Part shown: positions 8,177 through 15,452 of the stretch, piece by piece | Layout: every line of letters starts with the position of its first letter | Numbering within the stretch: position 1 is the first letter of the stretch | Assembly: GCA_028874995.1 (NCBI GenBank) | Contig: JAPPGM010000101.1 | Coordinates: 1 to 33,217, forward strand | Length of the DNA stretch: 33,217 nucleotides | Direction: 5' to 3' | DNA from: Gemmatimonadota bacterium | GTDB lineage: Bacteria > Gemmatimonadota > Gemmatimonadetes > Longimicrobiales > Gaopeijiaceae | Made by a program: the position numbers and the translations under genes | Notes under the pieces: generated by a model | Seen by the model: only the letters and a program-made list of their open reading frames with translations | The model's database searches: none | Told to the model about the DNA's origin: nothing

Positions 8177-9391
8177 CTACCCCGCGCCCCGGTCCAACCC
8201 CCACAGCTGCACATACTCCACCCCCAGTTCATCTCTGGCCCTGCCGAGGATGTAGTCCTCGCCGATCTCGAAGACGCCGAGGCCGGACGGCATTTCCACC
8301 AGTCCCTGCACGCGTCCCTCCTGGTCGAAGACGGTCCAGATTGAACTCCGGCGCTCCCGCACCCACAGATGGCCGAGCCGGTCCGACAGGATCCGCGAAA
8401 AGGCGCGGTAGGAGTCCACGAGAGGCATGTGCCTTACCTCTCTCAGGGCATTGGCGCGCCGGTCGTCCGGCAGGTCGGCGTAGCGCCGCTCCCAGTAGGA
8501 GTCCTGTTCGGCCCGGGTTGGGCTCCCCGGGTCACCGTCGCGGCGGACGATCCTGACCAGCCTTCCGTCCGTGGCGAAGGCCTTGATCTCGTAGACGGCC
8601 TGGTCGCCGATCGCGACGAGGTCCCCCCACACGGCTCCAACGGTGTTGCGGCCGAAGGGGTGCACCTGGCTGCTCTCGATCTGTCCGCCCCGCGCAAAGA
8701 CCGCCCACCATTCGGTCCCGGGGTATTCGCCAAAGGAAGCGTCCAGCTTGCCGTCCGGGCCCAGGACTTTCCACTCGACGTCCGGACGCACGAGTCCCGT
8801 GGATCCCGTCATTCCCCCGTGCATTCCCGCAATGCCGCCGGTGACGATTCGTCCGTCCGCCAGCAGGTCGACAACGTTGGAAATACCGGCTTCGAGATGC
8901 ACGTCGCGGCCGTGGTTGCCGTCCTTGTCGAAGATCGACAATCGACCTGCCCAGCGGTTCGGCGCGGCGATGGAGTCACCGGGCCAGCGTGCGACGACGG
9001 TAGGAGCGTCGCTGGCGAATTCGCCCGGTCCCTCGCCGCGGCCTCCCCACGTCCCCGCGTGCGATCCGTCGGGGTAGAAGACCCTGAGTTCGCTGCTGCC
9101 GGCGTTGGCGATCACGATCCTGCCGTCCGGCAGCCGGGTTGCGTCCATGACCCAGTGGAACTGGTCGGGGCCTCCGCCGGCGACGCTTCCGATGGAGAGG
9201 GAGGGCTCGGCGCTGATCCGCCACGGCAGGCGCGAGTCCGGTGGGGGACGCCGGTTCTCGATGATTGGGATGCCGGTGGTGTCCTGGATCGCCGAAGGCG
9301 GACCGTCGAGGAGGGTGGCGCTGGCGTGGTTGCTCGCGAGGTTGAAGAGGGCGAGGGCGAGGAGGGTGAGGGCGAGCCGGATCGACTTCAT
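8177..9391 (-). CDS. Secreted 6-bladed beta-propeller protein (propeller 3)
   Basis: A 404-residue protein with a classical Sec signal, MKSIRLALTLLALAL through NHASA, without a lipobox cysteine, unlike its two downstream paralogues. The body has the same order of blades: IPIIENRRP, DSRLPW, DGRIVIANAGSSELRVF, GEGPGEF, EIKAFATDGRLVRIVRR and DELGVEYVQLWGLDR. The start ATG at 9391 was chosen because it begins the signal peptide; the upstream in-frame extension is Arg/Ser-rich and has no signal. It is the first gene of the three-propeller minus-strand run, with a 120-base gap to propeller 2. Ligand and role are unknown. Confidence 0.85.
   Translation of the reverse strand: MKSIRLALTLLALALFNLASNHASATLLDGPPSAIQDTTGIPIIENRRPPPDSRLPWRISAEPSLSIGSVAGGGPDQFHWVMDATRLPDGRIVIANAGSSELRVFYPDGSHAGTWGGRGEGPGEFASDAPTVVARWPGDSIAAPNRWAGRLSIFDKDGNHGRDVHLEAGISNVVDLLADGRIVTGGIAGMHGGMTGSTGLVRPDVEWKVLGPDGKLDASFGEYPGTEWWAVFARGGQIESSQVHPFGRNTVGAVWGDLVAIGDQAVYEIKAFATDGRLVRIVRRDGDPGSPTRAEQDSYWERRYADLPDDRRANALREVRHMPLVDSYRAFSRILSDRLGHLWVRERRSSIWTVFDQEGRVQGLVEMPSGLGVFEIGEDYILGRARDELGVEYVQLWGLDRGAG
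8193..8227 (-). repeat. 35-base segment identical to 5630-5664
   Basis: Partner of the identical segment at the 3' end of propeller 1; see that entry. Confidence 0.6.
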
Positions 9392-9498
9392 GACCTGGGC
9401 CTCTGGAGGTAACGGGGAACGGCGTATCTGAATCTGAGACAACCATCGCACGCGCGGGGGTTGCGCCAGCGCCCGGTTGGGCCTGCTCCGGTGCCGAC

Positions 9499-9557
9499 TT
9501 GACGATCGCCTTGGCGAGTCATAATGTGAGTCACAACGCATCGTCCTAGTGAGTCAT
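9499..9557 (+). promoter_or_regulatory. Promoter and repeated operator of the truncated antitoxin gene
   Basis: TTGACG (9499-9504) and CATAAT (9520-9525), 15 bases apart, form a plausible plus-strand promoter. GAGTCAT/GAGTCAC is repeated at 9516-9522, 9528-9534 and 9551-9557; two copies extend to the palindrome TGAGTCA. Starts are 12 and 23 bases apart, roughly one and two helical turns, as expected for cooperative binding by a ribbon-helix-helix autorepressor. Confidence 0.45.
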
Positions 9558-9571
9558 CCAGGAGACCGAAC

Positions 9572-9670
9572 CTGAAACAGCTCACCATTCGCGGCTTGGG
9601 CGACGACCTGACCCGGGCGACTCGGCGGCTTGCCAACCACGACGGAACATCGCTCAACCGCGCGGCCCTA
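9572..9670 (+). pseudogene. Ribbon-helix-helix antitoxin remnant, truncated
   Basis: Thirty-three residues starting LKQLTIRGLGDDL and ending in SLNRAAL match the opening of many VapB/Arc-type antitoxins (commonly MKQLTIRG...ISLNRAAL). The usual ATG is replaced by CTG, preceded by AGGAG at a normal distance. Right after NRAAL the frame runs into the 3' end of the convergent choice-of-anchor-B gene, and the rest of the antitoxin and any toxin are missing. It is a remnant of a toxin-antitoxin locus whose operator (9499-9557) is still recognisable. Confidence 0.7.
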
Positions 9671-11092
9671 CCGACCGGTCAGCCTCACGAAGAACACGTC
9701 CCCCGGAGGCCGACTCCGGTCCAATGGATGTGAATGGTTCGTGAAGGCGATGATGCCGCTGGCGAAGAACGGATAGTTGCTCCACGAGCCGTGGAATTCG
9801 GGCTCGTTCGAGTCGTCCGGCGTAGGGTCGAAAAAGGCCACCTCCACCGGATTCTCCCGGTCCGCGATGCTCACCACGCGCAGGCCGGCGGCATAGTTGG
9901 ACTGGTACATCAGATCGCCGACGATGTAGAGGTTGTGGTCGACGGCCGGGGTGGTGCCCATGAATTCCCGCACGAGCACGGGGTCATCCAGATCCTTCAC
10001 GTCCCACACGAGGGTGCGCGTGGCCTCGAGGAGTCCAATGCTCTCGTCGTACTCGTCGCCCATGTAGAGGTACTCCTGGCTCTCATCGAGCCAGGCCTGG
10101 TGGGCGTATTCGACGAATGGGTAGGCGGCCCGGGACAGCGCGACGGGCGCGTGCTTGTCCGACACGTCCGCAATGCTCAACACCTCGTAGTTCGAAAGGA
10201 AGCAGATCTCCCTGCCCCTATGCTCGGCGTCGGGACCGCGGTACACCACGCACGTGGCGTCGTGGGTCCTCCCGTGAAGGCCCTCCGATTCGTCCGCAAA
10301 GCAGCCGGCGAAGGTCGGGGCGGCGGGGATCCGGATGTCGACCATGTGCACCCCCCCGCCGCAGGTTTCCTCGCCGCCGTTGGCGCTCACCACGTAGGCG
10401 AAGCCCGTCTCCTCGTTGATGGCGATGTTGTGGGCGCTCTGAATCCGGTCGTAGACCGTGAGCGGCTCGATTTGCGAGGGTGTTTCGGTGATCTCCCGGA
10501 GTCGCGCCAGGTCGACGACCTGCATCCCGTGGTGTTTGGCTCCGTCGGCCACGATGAAGGCGTGGTCGCTGTAGACCTTGATGTCGCGCCAGAGACTCCG
10601 CTGTGCTCCCTGGGTGAAGGGGAGAAACGCTGCATGCACCGGATGCTCGGGATCCCCGAGGTTCACGAAAGCGGTTCCATGAGAGAGGCCCACGAGCGCC
10701 CACTCCGTGCCCGTCAGGGGATCGGTCCAGCCCCACATGTCATTCAGATTCCCTTTGTCCATATCCTCTTCGGACAGACCGAGTTGCTCGGCCGACAGAC
10801 GGGACACGAGTTCCATTCCCATGCAGGGGTAGAAGCCGTCGCACAGCTCCGGTTCCGGCGGATCGACCGGCGGATCAACCGCGTCGCACGCGGCAATACC
10901 CAACGCGCACACCCACAGAATATGCCGCAGGGACGGCGGATACGCGCCGCTTGCCGGTTCGATGTGCGTTCTCGGGCTCTCTTCACCTGTGGTGGTGGCA
11001 GGTGAGCGTCGGAAATCGAAGCATGGACGGACGGGGATGTCCTCGCAAGAGCGAGGGCCGGATGATGGGCAGTGTAAGAGGGTGAGTGACAT
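9668..11092 (-). CDS. Choice-of-anchor-B family lipoprotein (LVIVD-type repeats)
   Basis: The body matches the choice-of-anchor-B family: DMWGWTDPLTGTEWALVG, then VGLSHGTAFVNLGDPEHPV, WRDIKVYSDHAFIVAD, QSAHNIAINEETGFAYVV and HDATCVVYRGPD, a beta-propeller-like array found in secreted proteins of Bacteroidota, Gemmatimonadota and others. A hydrophobic run ending in LGIAAC (Cys at about 10888) looks like a lipobox, and Pro/Asp-rich sequence follows as a tether. The start is uncertain: the ATG used here (11092) and another at 11164 both put an unusually long 68-92 residue stretch before that cysteine, and neither has a ribosome-binding site. A GTG at 10986 in another frame begins MKRARERTSNRQ, so a frameshift in the signal region is possible. 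Role unknown. Confidence 0.8.
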   Translation of the reverse strand: MSLTLLHCPSSGPRSCEDIPVRPCFDFRRSPATTTGEESPRTHIEPASGAYPPSLRHILWVCALGIAACDAVDPPVDPPEPELCDGFYPCMGMELVSRLSAEQLGLSEEDMDKGNLNDMWGWTDPLTGTEWALVGLSHGTAFVNLGDPEHPVHAAFLPFTQGAQRSLWRDIKVYSDHAFIVADGAKHHGMQVVDLARLREITETPSQIEPLTVYDRIQSAHNIAINEETGFAYVVSANGGEETCGGGVHMVDIRIPAAPTFAGCFADESEGLHGRTHDATCVVYRGPDAEHRGREICFLSNYEVLSIADVSDKHAPVALSRAAYPFVEYAHQAWLDESQEYLYMGDEYDESIGLLEATRTLVWDVKDLDDPVLVREFMGTTPAVDHNLYIVGDLMYQSNYAAGLRVVSIADRENPVEVAFFDPTPDDSNEPEFHGSWSNYPFFASGIIAFTNHSHPLDRSRPPGDVFFVRLTGR

Positions 11093-11310
11093 GGGATTGT
11101 GGGCAGCGCAGCTGCAATCTGGACGCCAGGTTGAGCGCGAAAGGCCTGGAGGGCACATGGCCAAATGAAAGACTATACGTCGTCCAAATCGAAAATCCAG
11201 TGCCCTTCAGTCACCATTCTGCGCACTGCGGAGATCCCTCCAACAGCCGCCTGACCGGCACGGCATGCAGGTATGGCGAATTGAAAGCTGTTTGAGCAAT
11301 CGGTAGCGGA

Positions 11311-12204
11311 TCAGAAGCGGTACCTCATGTTCAGCGTCACGCCGTAGGCTCCGGTGTCCGGCGTCTCGACGACATAGACGATTCGGGACCCGCGGCCGAC
11401 GGTCGAGTCGTGGCTCCGGAGCTGGTCCCACTCGCGTTCGCCGCTCTTGAACGCCTTGAACGCCGTACGGCGGACCTTCAGGCCCACCGTCAGGTGGTCG
11501 CCGACTCCGCAATCCAGGCCCGCGATCCCCTGAACTCCGAGCACCCCGTCCTCGAGCACGGCGGCGCCGAGCGTGGTGGTTCCCGCGAGCTTCGCCCTGA
11601 GCAGCGGGTCCTCGAACGTCGCGATTCGGGACGGGTCGCCGTTGCGTTTCCACAGGCTGAAGTAGTCCAGGAACATGTAGCCGCCGCCCACTCCGGCTCC
11701 TATGTACGGCACGATCCGCGATCCGCGCAGGAAGTCGTACAGGACGTTGGCGAACAGGTTGTGCGCCCTGACGTCGCCGACTCCCCCGATGGCAATCTCG
11801 AGTTCCTGGTCGGCCTTGCCCAGCGTGACGATGTCGCCGATGACGGTCAGGCTGTAGTCGTGGTAGGCCGCGGATCGGAAGTGATATTCCGCCTCGACCC
11901 GTAACGGTCCCCGTCGATAGCCGACCGCGAGTCCTGCCATGACACCCAGCGTTCCTCGGGACTCGTTCGACCACGCCGTCGGGGGCGGCGGCGTGTCGCA
12001 TTCCGTGCCGGTCTCCAGGCCCGCCGGGTTGATCAGCTTGTCACACCGGGTTCCCCAGTCGTTGTCCGTGCTGTTGAGAAGCATGTGCGGGGCCAAGCCG
12101 CTCCCCAGCGCCGTCTCGGCGTACAGGCCGTCCTGTGCCGATCCCGGACCAGTGGCCAATAAAGCGGCTGCAATCCCCGCAATCCATGATGTGCTTTGCC
12201 TCAT
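11311..12204 (-). CDS. Outer-membrane beta-barrel protein
   Basis: A 297-residue protein with a Sec signal (MRQSTSWIAGIAAALLATG, cleavage after GSAQ). Alternating hydrophobic/polar strands include GLYAETALGSGL, AGLAVGYRRGPLRVEAEYHF, VPYIGAGVGGGYMFLDYF and LTVGLKVRRTAF, and it ends in VTLNMRYRF. The terminal aromatic Phe and alternating final strand are the recognition signal for BAM-mediated insertion into the outer membrane. It resembles porin-family/OmpA-like 8-10-strand barrels; no plug or OmpA peptidoglycan domain is present. One Cys pair in the N-terminal loop (RCDK, ECDT) may form a disulphide. GAGGA eight bases before the ATG supports the start. It stands alone, with gaps of more than 140 bases on both sides. 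Confidence 0.8.
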   Translation of the reverse strand: MRQSTSWIAGIAAALLATGPGSAQDGLYAETALGSGLAPHMLLNSTDNDWGTRCDKLINPAGLETGTECDTPPPPTAWSNESRGTLGVMAGLAVGYRRGPLRVEAEYHFRSAAYHDYSLTVIGDIVTLGKADQELEIAIGGVGDVRAHNLFANVLYDFLRGSRIVPYIGAGVGGGYMFLDYFSLWKRNGDPSRIATFEDPLLRAKLAGTTTLGAAVLEDGVLGVQGIAGLDCGVGDHLTVGLKVRRTAFKAFKSGEREWDQLRSHDSTVGRGSRIVYVVETPDTGAYGVTLNMRYRF

Positions 12205-12300
12205 TTGGTCTTCCTCTCGCGGCTTTGGGTCAAAGACGGCGGTCGCGGCCAGCGGCTCACCGCCACCCTGACATTCTAACGCCGCTCAGGTCGTCCAGGA

Positions 12301-12339
12301 GCGCCCCCGCGAACCGGACCGGTCCAGTTCCGGGGGCGC
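12301..12339 (-). terminator. Strong hairpin downstream of the FxLYD-like lipoprotein gene
   Basis: GCGCCCCCG (12301-12309) pairs with CGGGGGCGC (12331-12339); GAAC and GTTC extend the stem inward after a one-base bulge. It starts 16 bases after the stop of the minus-strand lipoprotein gene, where a terminator is expected. No T-run follows, so termination by this hairpin alone is uncertain. Confidence 0.5.
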
Positions 12340-12354
12340 CCTTCAGGGCCGAGC

Positions 12355-12741
12355 CTAGCTTGACGACGACCCGACCTCGACGTGGACGCTGTACCAGGTG
12401 AAGTTCTGGCCGGAAGCGTCCAACGTGACCGGCCGGCTCTCCTGCGGCCCGAGGTCGGCCCGCGGTGTGGGACCGAGCTCGGTTCCGTTGGACAGGTGGA
12501 TCTCCACGCGCACGTTCGTGACGGTCACGTCGCTCTTGTTGGTCACGGTGCCGTCGAACCGCTCGGTCGACGAGTTGTAGCTGATCACCAGTTCAACCCC
12601 GCTGCGGGTCTCTGTCGCAGTCTCCGTGGGAGCCCAGCGCCTACCTGACTCGCCTGGTTCCGTGAGGCTGTCGGCGCAGGCGGCGAGGACCGCCAGGAGA
12701 GCCAGGTTCGCGGCGCGGATGGCAATGATATGTCTCCTCAT
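12355..12741 (-). CDS. Small lipoprotein with FxLYD-like domain
   Basis: A 128-residue protein. The signal MRRHIIAIRAANLALLAVLAAC has a lipobox with Cys22. The mature part, residues about 45-125, reads as one beta-sandwich: VELVISYNSST, FDGTVTNKSDVTVTNVRVEI, LGPQESRPVTL, then WYSVHVEVG. 'G-x-V-x-N-x-[SG]-x-x-x-x-x-x-V-x-V' is typical of FxLYD-type domains in small secreted proteins, which are thought to mediate binding. AAGGGG six bases before ATG supports the start. It lies 66 bases downstream of the M56 peptidase in the same direction and may be co-transcribed with the BlaI/M56 pair, making it a possible target or accessory. Confidence 0.7.
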   Translation of the reverse strand: MRRHIIAIRAANLALLAVLAACADSLTEPGESGRRWAPTETATETRSGVELVISYNSSTERFDGTVTNKSDVTVTNVRVEIHLSNGTELGPTPRADLGPQESRPVTLDASGQNFTWYSVHVEVGSSSS

Positions 12742-12807
12742 GGGTTTCCCCTTTTCTCTTGGTGGATTGGGTTGCCGCTAGCCGGCACCCCTTGTGAGGA
12801 CCCTCCC

Positions 12808-13977
12808 CTACATGCCGTCGCGGTCCGGGCTCGGGAGGGTCGTGTTGGTTCCGCGGATCTCACCCTCGCGGACAGGCGGCGCGCTTTGTGTCGGCCACGC
12901 ATGACCACGCTCCCTTCGCTCGCGGAACTCGTGCTCTCGCGCCCGTTCGTGTTCCGGGGGCCACGCGCCCTCGATGGCGTTACGTCGTGCGTGCGACACG
13001 TCTGCTCCGGGAGCCACGACCGGAGCGAGCAATGGGGCCAGCGCCAACAAGCCCAACGCGCTCACGCGCCGACGGGGGCGCGACGGCCCCTGGAGCGACC
13101 GATGCTCGTCGAGGAGTCGCCGAACACGCCGTTCCAGCTGCGAGCGGCGTCTACCGATGCACGGAACCGGGCTGCGCCGGTCGCGCCGGACGACCCACCG
13201 GGCCACTTCCGTCAGGCAGCTCGCCATTGCGAAGCGGTCACCGGACTGGCTGGCCGCCCAGGCGTCGCACAGTTCTTCGGCGGCGAGTCGAAGCTCGCGC
13301 ACCGCGAGCCGGAAGAGCGGTTGGAAGAAGAAGGCCGCCTGCACGACCTGCAGAATGGCCAACCGGACCGTGTCGCGCCGCAGATGGTGCGCGACTTCGT
13401 GGCCGAGAAGCGCGCCGAGCTCTTCGTCGTCCAGCTCGCGGAGTGCGCGCACGGGCACGCAGATCTCGCGGCTGTTCCCCACGCCCAGCGCGACCGGCGA
13501 GCCCAGGTCGTGGCTCACGGTCAGGCGCGGCGGCCGGGCCAGAGCCGCCTTCCCGGCAAGTGCGGCCAGTGCACGGGAGGCTCGCGGATCCGTCACCGCC
13601 TCGCGATCACGAAGGCGCCGCCGCAGCTTCTCCAGTCGAAGGAGGTAGAGGGCCAGCAGGCCACCGGCCATGACGGACCACAGGATGCCGGCAGCGGGCG
13701 GCCAGCTCGCGTTGGCCGCGTCCTCCTCGCGGTGGGTTTCTTCGCCGGACCCGTGCTCCCCCCCGGCTACGACCGAGGGGATGGGAAGGCGCCAGACCGC
13801 CGAATCCCGCGGGACGACGGAGTGGATTGTCGGAGTGACGAGGCTGGCGGCCAGCGCCGTGTACCAGATCGTTTCCCGCAGACGCGCATGGGTCCTGGGG
13901 AAGGCCCGCAGGCCGAGCCACGCGCCGCCGCACCACAGGGTGCTGTGGACCAGGAACGTGAAGAGCCACACCGTCAT
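12808..13977 (-). CDS. BlaR1-like M56-family membrane metallopeptidase
   Basis: A 389-residue integral membrane protein. Membrane helices lie at about 3-23, 36-54, 96-113 and 328-345. The zinc-peptidase motif HEVAH is at 193-197 with the further Glu in AAEEL (about 234). In BlaR1/MecR1 this M56 domain is activated by an outside signal and triggers destruction of the BlaI repressor. Here the C-terminal penicillin-binding sensor domain is absent; only some 60 residues of charged sequence follow the last helix, so the signal is not a covalently bound beta-lactam. The ATG overlaps the stop of blaI by 4 bases (ATGA), so the pair is translationally coupled. It could be an envelope-stress or metal-responsive version of the switch. 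Confidence 0.85.
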   Translation of the reverse strand: MTVWLFTFLVHSTLWCGGAWLGLRAFPRTHARLRETIWYTALAASLVTPTIHSVVPRDSAVWRLPIPSVVAGGEHGSGEETHREEDAANASWPPAAGILWSVMAGGLLALYLLRLEKLRRRLRDREAVTDPRASRALAALAGKAALARPPRLTVSHDLGSPVALGVGNSREICVPVRALRELDDEELGALLGHEVAHHLRRDTVRLAILQVVQAAFFFQPLFRLAVRELRLAAEELCDAWAASQSGDRFAMASCLTEVARWVVRRDRRSPVPCIGRRRSQLERRVRRLLDEHRSLQGPSRPRRRVSALGLLALAPLLAPVVAPGADVSHARRNAIEGAWPPEHERAREHEFRERRERGHAWPTQSAPPVREGEIRGTNTTLPSPDRDGM

Positions 13978-14360
13978 TTCCCTCTCTCCTTCCGCTTCCT
14001 TGCCACGACTTCCCTGAGACGGTCCAGGTCGTCCGCGTTGATCTCGCCCGACTGGACCAGGTGGTTGACCAGAGCCGCGCTGTCGCCGGAGAACAGGCGC
14101 TGCACGAGGTCGCCCACCATTCCCTTGCGCACGTCGGCCTCCGCGATCGCCGGCCTGTAGATGAACTGCCGTCCGTTGGTTCGATGCTCCACGCACCCGT
14201 ACTCCTCCAGCTTCCGCAGCATCGTCTTGATCGTCGTGACGGCGAGGCCCCGCTCTTCAAGGAGCGCCTGGTGAACCTCGATCGCCGGAGCCTCGCCGCG
14301 CTCCCACAGCACGCGCATGATCGCGAACTGCAGGTCTCCAAGTTGTCGCTTCCGCTTCAT
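13974..14360 (-). CDS. blaI: BlaI/MecI/CopY-family transcriptional repressor
   Basis: A 128-residue winged-helix protein starting MKRKRQLGDLQFAIMRVLW, followed by EVHQALLEERGLAVTTIKTM, the recognition-helix region. 'G-x-L-x-x-x-I-M-x-x-L-W' and 'T-T-[IV]-x-T-M-L-x-x-L' mark the BlaI/MecI family. The C-terminal half (GMVGDLVQRLFSGDSAALV) is the usual dimerisation region, including the Leu/Phe-rich segment cut by BlaR1. GGAG eight bases before the ATG supports the start. It overlaps the M56 gene by 4 bases and is preceded by a double operator at 14391-14418, so it very likely represses its own operon. Target genes beyond the operon are unknown; no beta-lactamase gene is adjacent. Confidence 0.9.
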   Translation of the reverse strand: MKRKRQLGDLQFAIMRVLWERGEAPAIEVHQALLEERGLAVTTIKTMLRKLEEYGCVEHRTNGRQFIYRPAIAEADVRKGMVGDLVQRLFSGDSAALVNHLVQSGEINADDLDRLREVVARKRKERGK

Positions 14361-14390
14361 CGATGCTCTCCGTGGATCGGGACCGGACGA

Positions 14391-14418
14391 TTACTCGGGT
14401 AGTTACTACACGGGTAGT
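14391..14418 (-). promoter_or_regulatory. Double BlaI-type operator upstream of blaI
   Basis: Two 12-base direct repeats, TACTCGGGTAGT (14392-14403) and TACACGGGTAGT (14407-14418), start 15 bases apart. The second lies in a perfect inverted repeat, ACTAC-N4-GTAGT (14405-14418), like the TAC...GTA dyads bound by BlaI/MecI repressors. Placed 31-58 bases before the blaI start, it fits autoregulation. Confidence 0.7.
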
Positions 14419-14484
14419 CACCAGGAGTTCCACCGGCCGCGTTCGGCCTCGACCTGGCTCCAGGGGAGCTCCCCACTACGAACA

Positions 14485-14518
14485 CCGGCCCCTGGCGACG
14501 TCCACCGCCAGGGGCCGG
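14485..14518 (-). terminator. 13-bp perfect hairpin downstream of lipoprotein gene
   Basis: CCGGCCCCTGGCG (14485-14497) and CGCCAGGGGCCGG (14506-14518) form a 13-bp perfect stem with an 8-base loop, 25 bases beyond the stop of the minus-strand lipoprotein gene and upstream of the blaI operator. There is no T-run, but its place between two transcription units suggests a terminator or RNA-end stabiliser. Confidence 0.6.
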
Positions 14519-14543
14519 CGAGCCTCGGAGAGGCTGCGTGTTC

Positions 14544-15041
14544 TCAGTCGGACCTGTGGACGGCGACGGAGAGGTCGAGCGTTGCGATCGCCTCACAGCC
14601 GTCGGGATCCCTGTGGATGTACCTGCCCGTAAGATCAAGGGACAAGGCCGAGGGGGAGTAGGTCCCGCCGAACTCGGTGATCCCACCGCAATCGGGGTTC
14701 TCGAGGAACAGGGTTACATGGGGCTGGAGCTCATGTGTCACCACACCGGTGTACGCGAAGGAAACGGCCTCGGGGCCCTCACCGAACTCCCCATCGAGGA
14801 TCATGGCCCCGGCGATCCCATCTTCGGTCCGTTCGATGGTGAGTACGGCCTCACCGGCGTCGCTAACGCCGTTTCCAGGACCCTGGAACGTTCCCTCGTA
14901 GGTACCGGCGATGTCTCCGAGGTCCCAGGCCGGGGCTGTGTTGGTGGGGGGGTTGACGGGGAGGTCGTCGCAGGCGACGAAGGTGAGCAGGGACCCGATG
15001 AAGACGAGGGCCCGATAGCAGGTGACGGTGCGGTTTCTCAT
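14544..15041 (-). CDS. Small lipoprotein of unknown function
   Basis: A 165-residue protein with signal MRNRTVTCYRALVFIGSLLTFVAC; Cys24 is the likely lipidation site, followed by a Pro/Asn/Thr-rich tether. From about residue 43 it reads as a beta-rich domain: IAGTYEGTFQG, GEAVLTIERTEDGIAGAMIL, VSFAYTGVVTHELQPHVTLF, ITEFGGTYSPSALSLDLTG and ATLDLSVAV. This strand pattern resembles lipocalin/streptavidin-like small barrels in which GTYxG opens the barrel, but no family is claimed. AAAGGA nine bases before the ATG serves as ribosome-binding site and lies in a leader hairpin (15042-15103) that could control translation. Two cysteines (NPDCGG, DGCEA) may form a disulphide. Confidence 0.75.
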   Translation of the reverse strand: MRNRTVTCYRALVFIGSLLTFVACDDLPVNPPTNTAPAWDLGDIAGTYEGTFQGPGNGVSDAGEAVLTIERTEDGIAGAMILDGEFGEGPEAVSFAYTGVVTHELQPHVTLFLENPDCGGITEFGGTYSPSALSLDLTGRYIHRDPDGCEAIATLDLSVAVHRSD

Positions 15042-15103
15042 GGTACTGCGTCCTTTCTGAGAAGGTCGTTTTTCCTCCGGCGCCGGAAGGAGACGCCAGT
15101 ACC
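15042..15103 (-). promoter_or_regulatory. Structured leader that can hide the ribosome-binding site
   Basis: Directly before the ATG at 15041, GGTACTG (15042-15048, plus strand) pairs with CAGTACC (15097-15103), and CGTC (15049-15052) with GACG (15092-15095) across a one-base bulge: an 11-bp stem. A second palindrome, TCCGGCGCCGGA (15076-15087), stacks inside it. In the minus-strand transcript the stem ends at the base before AUG and takes in part of the AAAGGA ribosome-binding site. Confidence 0.5.
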
Positions 15104-15452
15104 CTTTAAGACCCGATTCGGACGGCGGCGGTTCACGGGGAAAACCCGGAAAATTGCGGGGGTAAACCCTTGGACGGCGTGGGGGGAAAATCCCCTCATG
15201 TCAACTGAGGTTGACTTAATGTAAAGTGGAGTGTACATCGATCGCGGGAAGAGCCACCGGCCACCGAACGGAGCCCGTGCCCTTCAGTCCAGCAGCCGTC
15301 TGGGCGGGCCACCCCCATGGAGGGGATCGTGGGGGGAATCTCCAGCGGCTACCGCGTCGATCTGCATCTCGGGGAGGGGGTCCATCCAGACCTTGTTCGC
15401 CGTCGTCAATCCGTAGTGCGACGAGGTGATGGACTGGGGTAAGCAGAACTGG
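15104..15452. other. Intergenic region with inverted repeat and TGTACA motif
   Basis: No gene is recognised here. GTCAAC (15200-15205) and GTTGAC (15210-15215) form a small perfect dyad, and TGTACA occurs at 15233-15238; these could serve the minus-strand lipoprotein promoter. A minus-strand open frame through about 15284-15420 (KVWMDPLPEMQIDAV and so on) looks protein-like in part but has no ribosome-binding site or recognisable family. Confidence 0.35.

Noticed and set aside
5614-9391. Repeated C-terminal segments of the propellers as a CRISPR or satellite array
   Set aside because: They are homologous coding segments kilobases apart, not short regularly spaced repeats.
8369-11005. Long plus-strand open frames opposite propeller 3 and the choice-of-anchor-B gene
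   Set aside because: They are antisense to genes with clear domains, have low-complexity Arg/Gly/Asp/Val-rich translations and no recognisable motifs; long antisense frames are expected at this GC content.
12730-14160. 476-codon plus-strand frame antisense to the M56 peptidase and blaI
   Set aside because: The minus strand carries HEVAH, BlaI motifs, ribosome-binding sites and an operator; the plus-strand translation is compositionally biased and motif-free.
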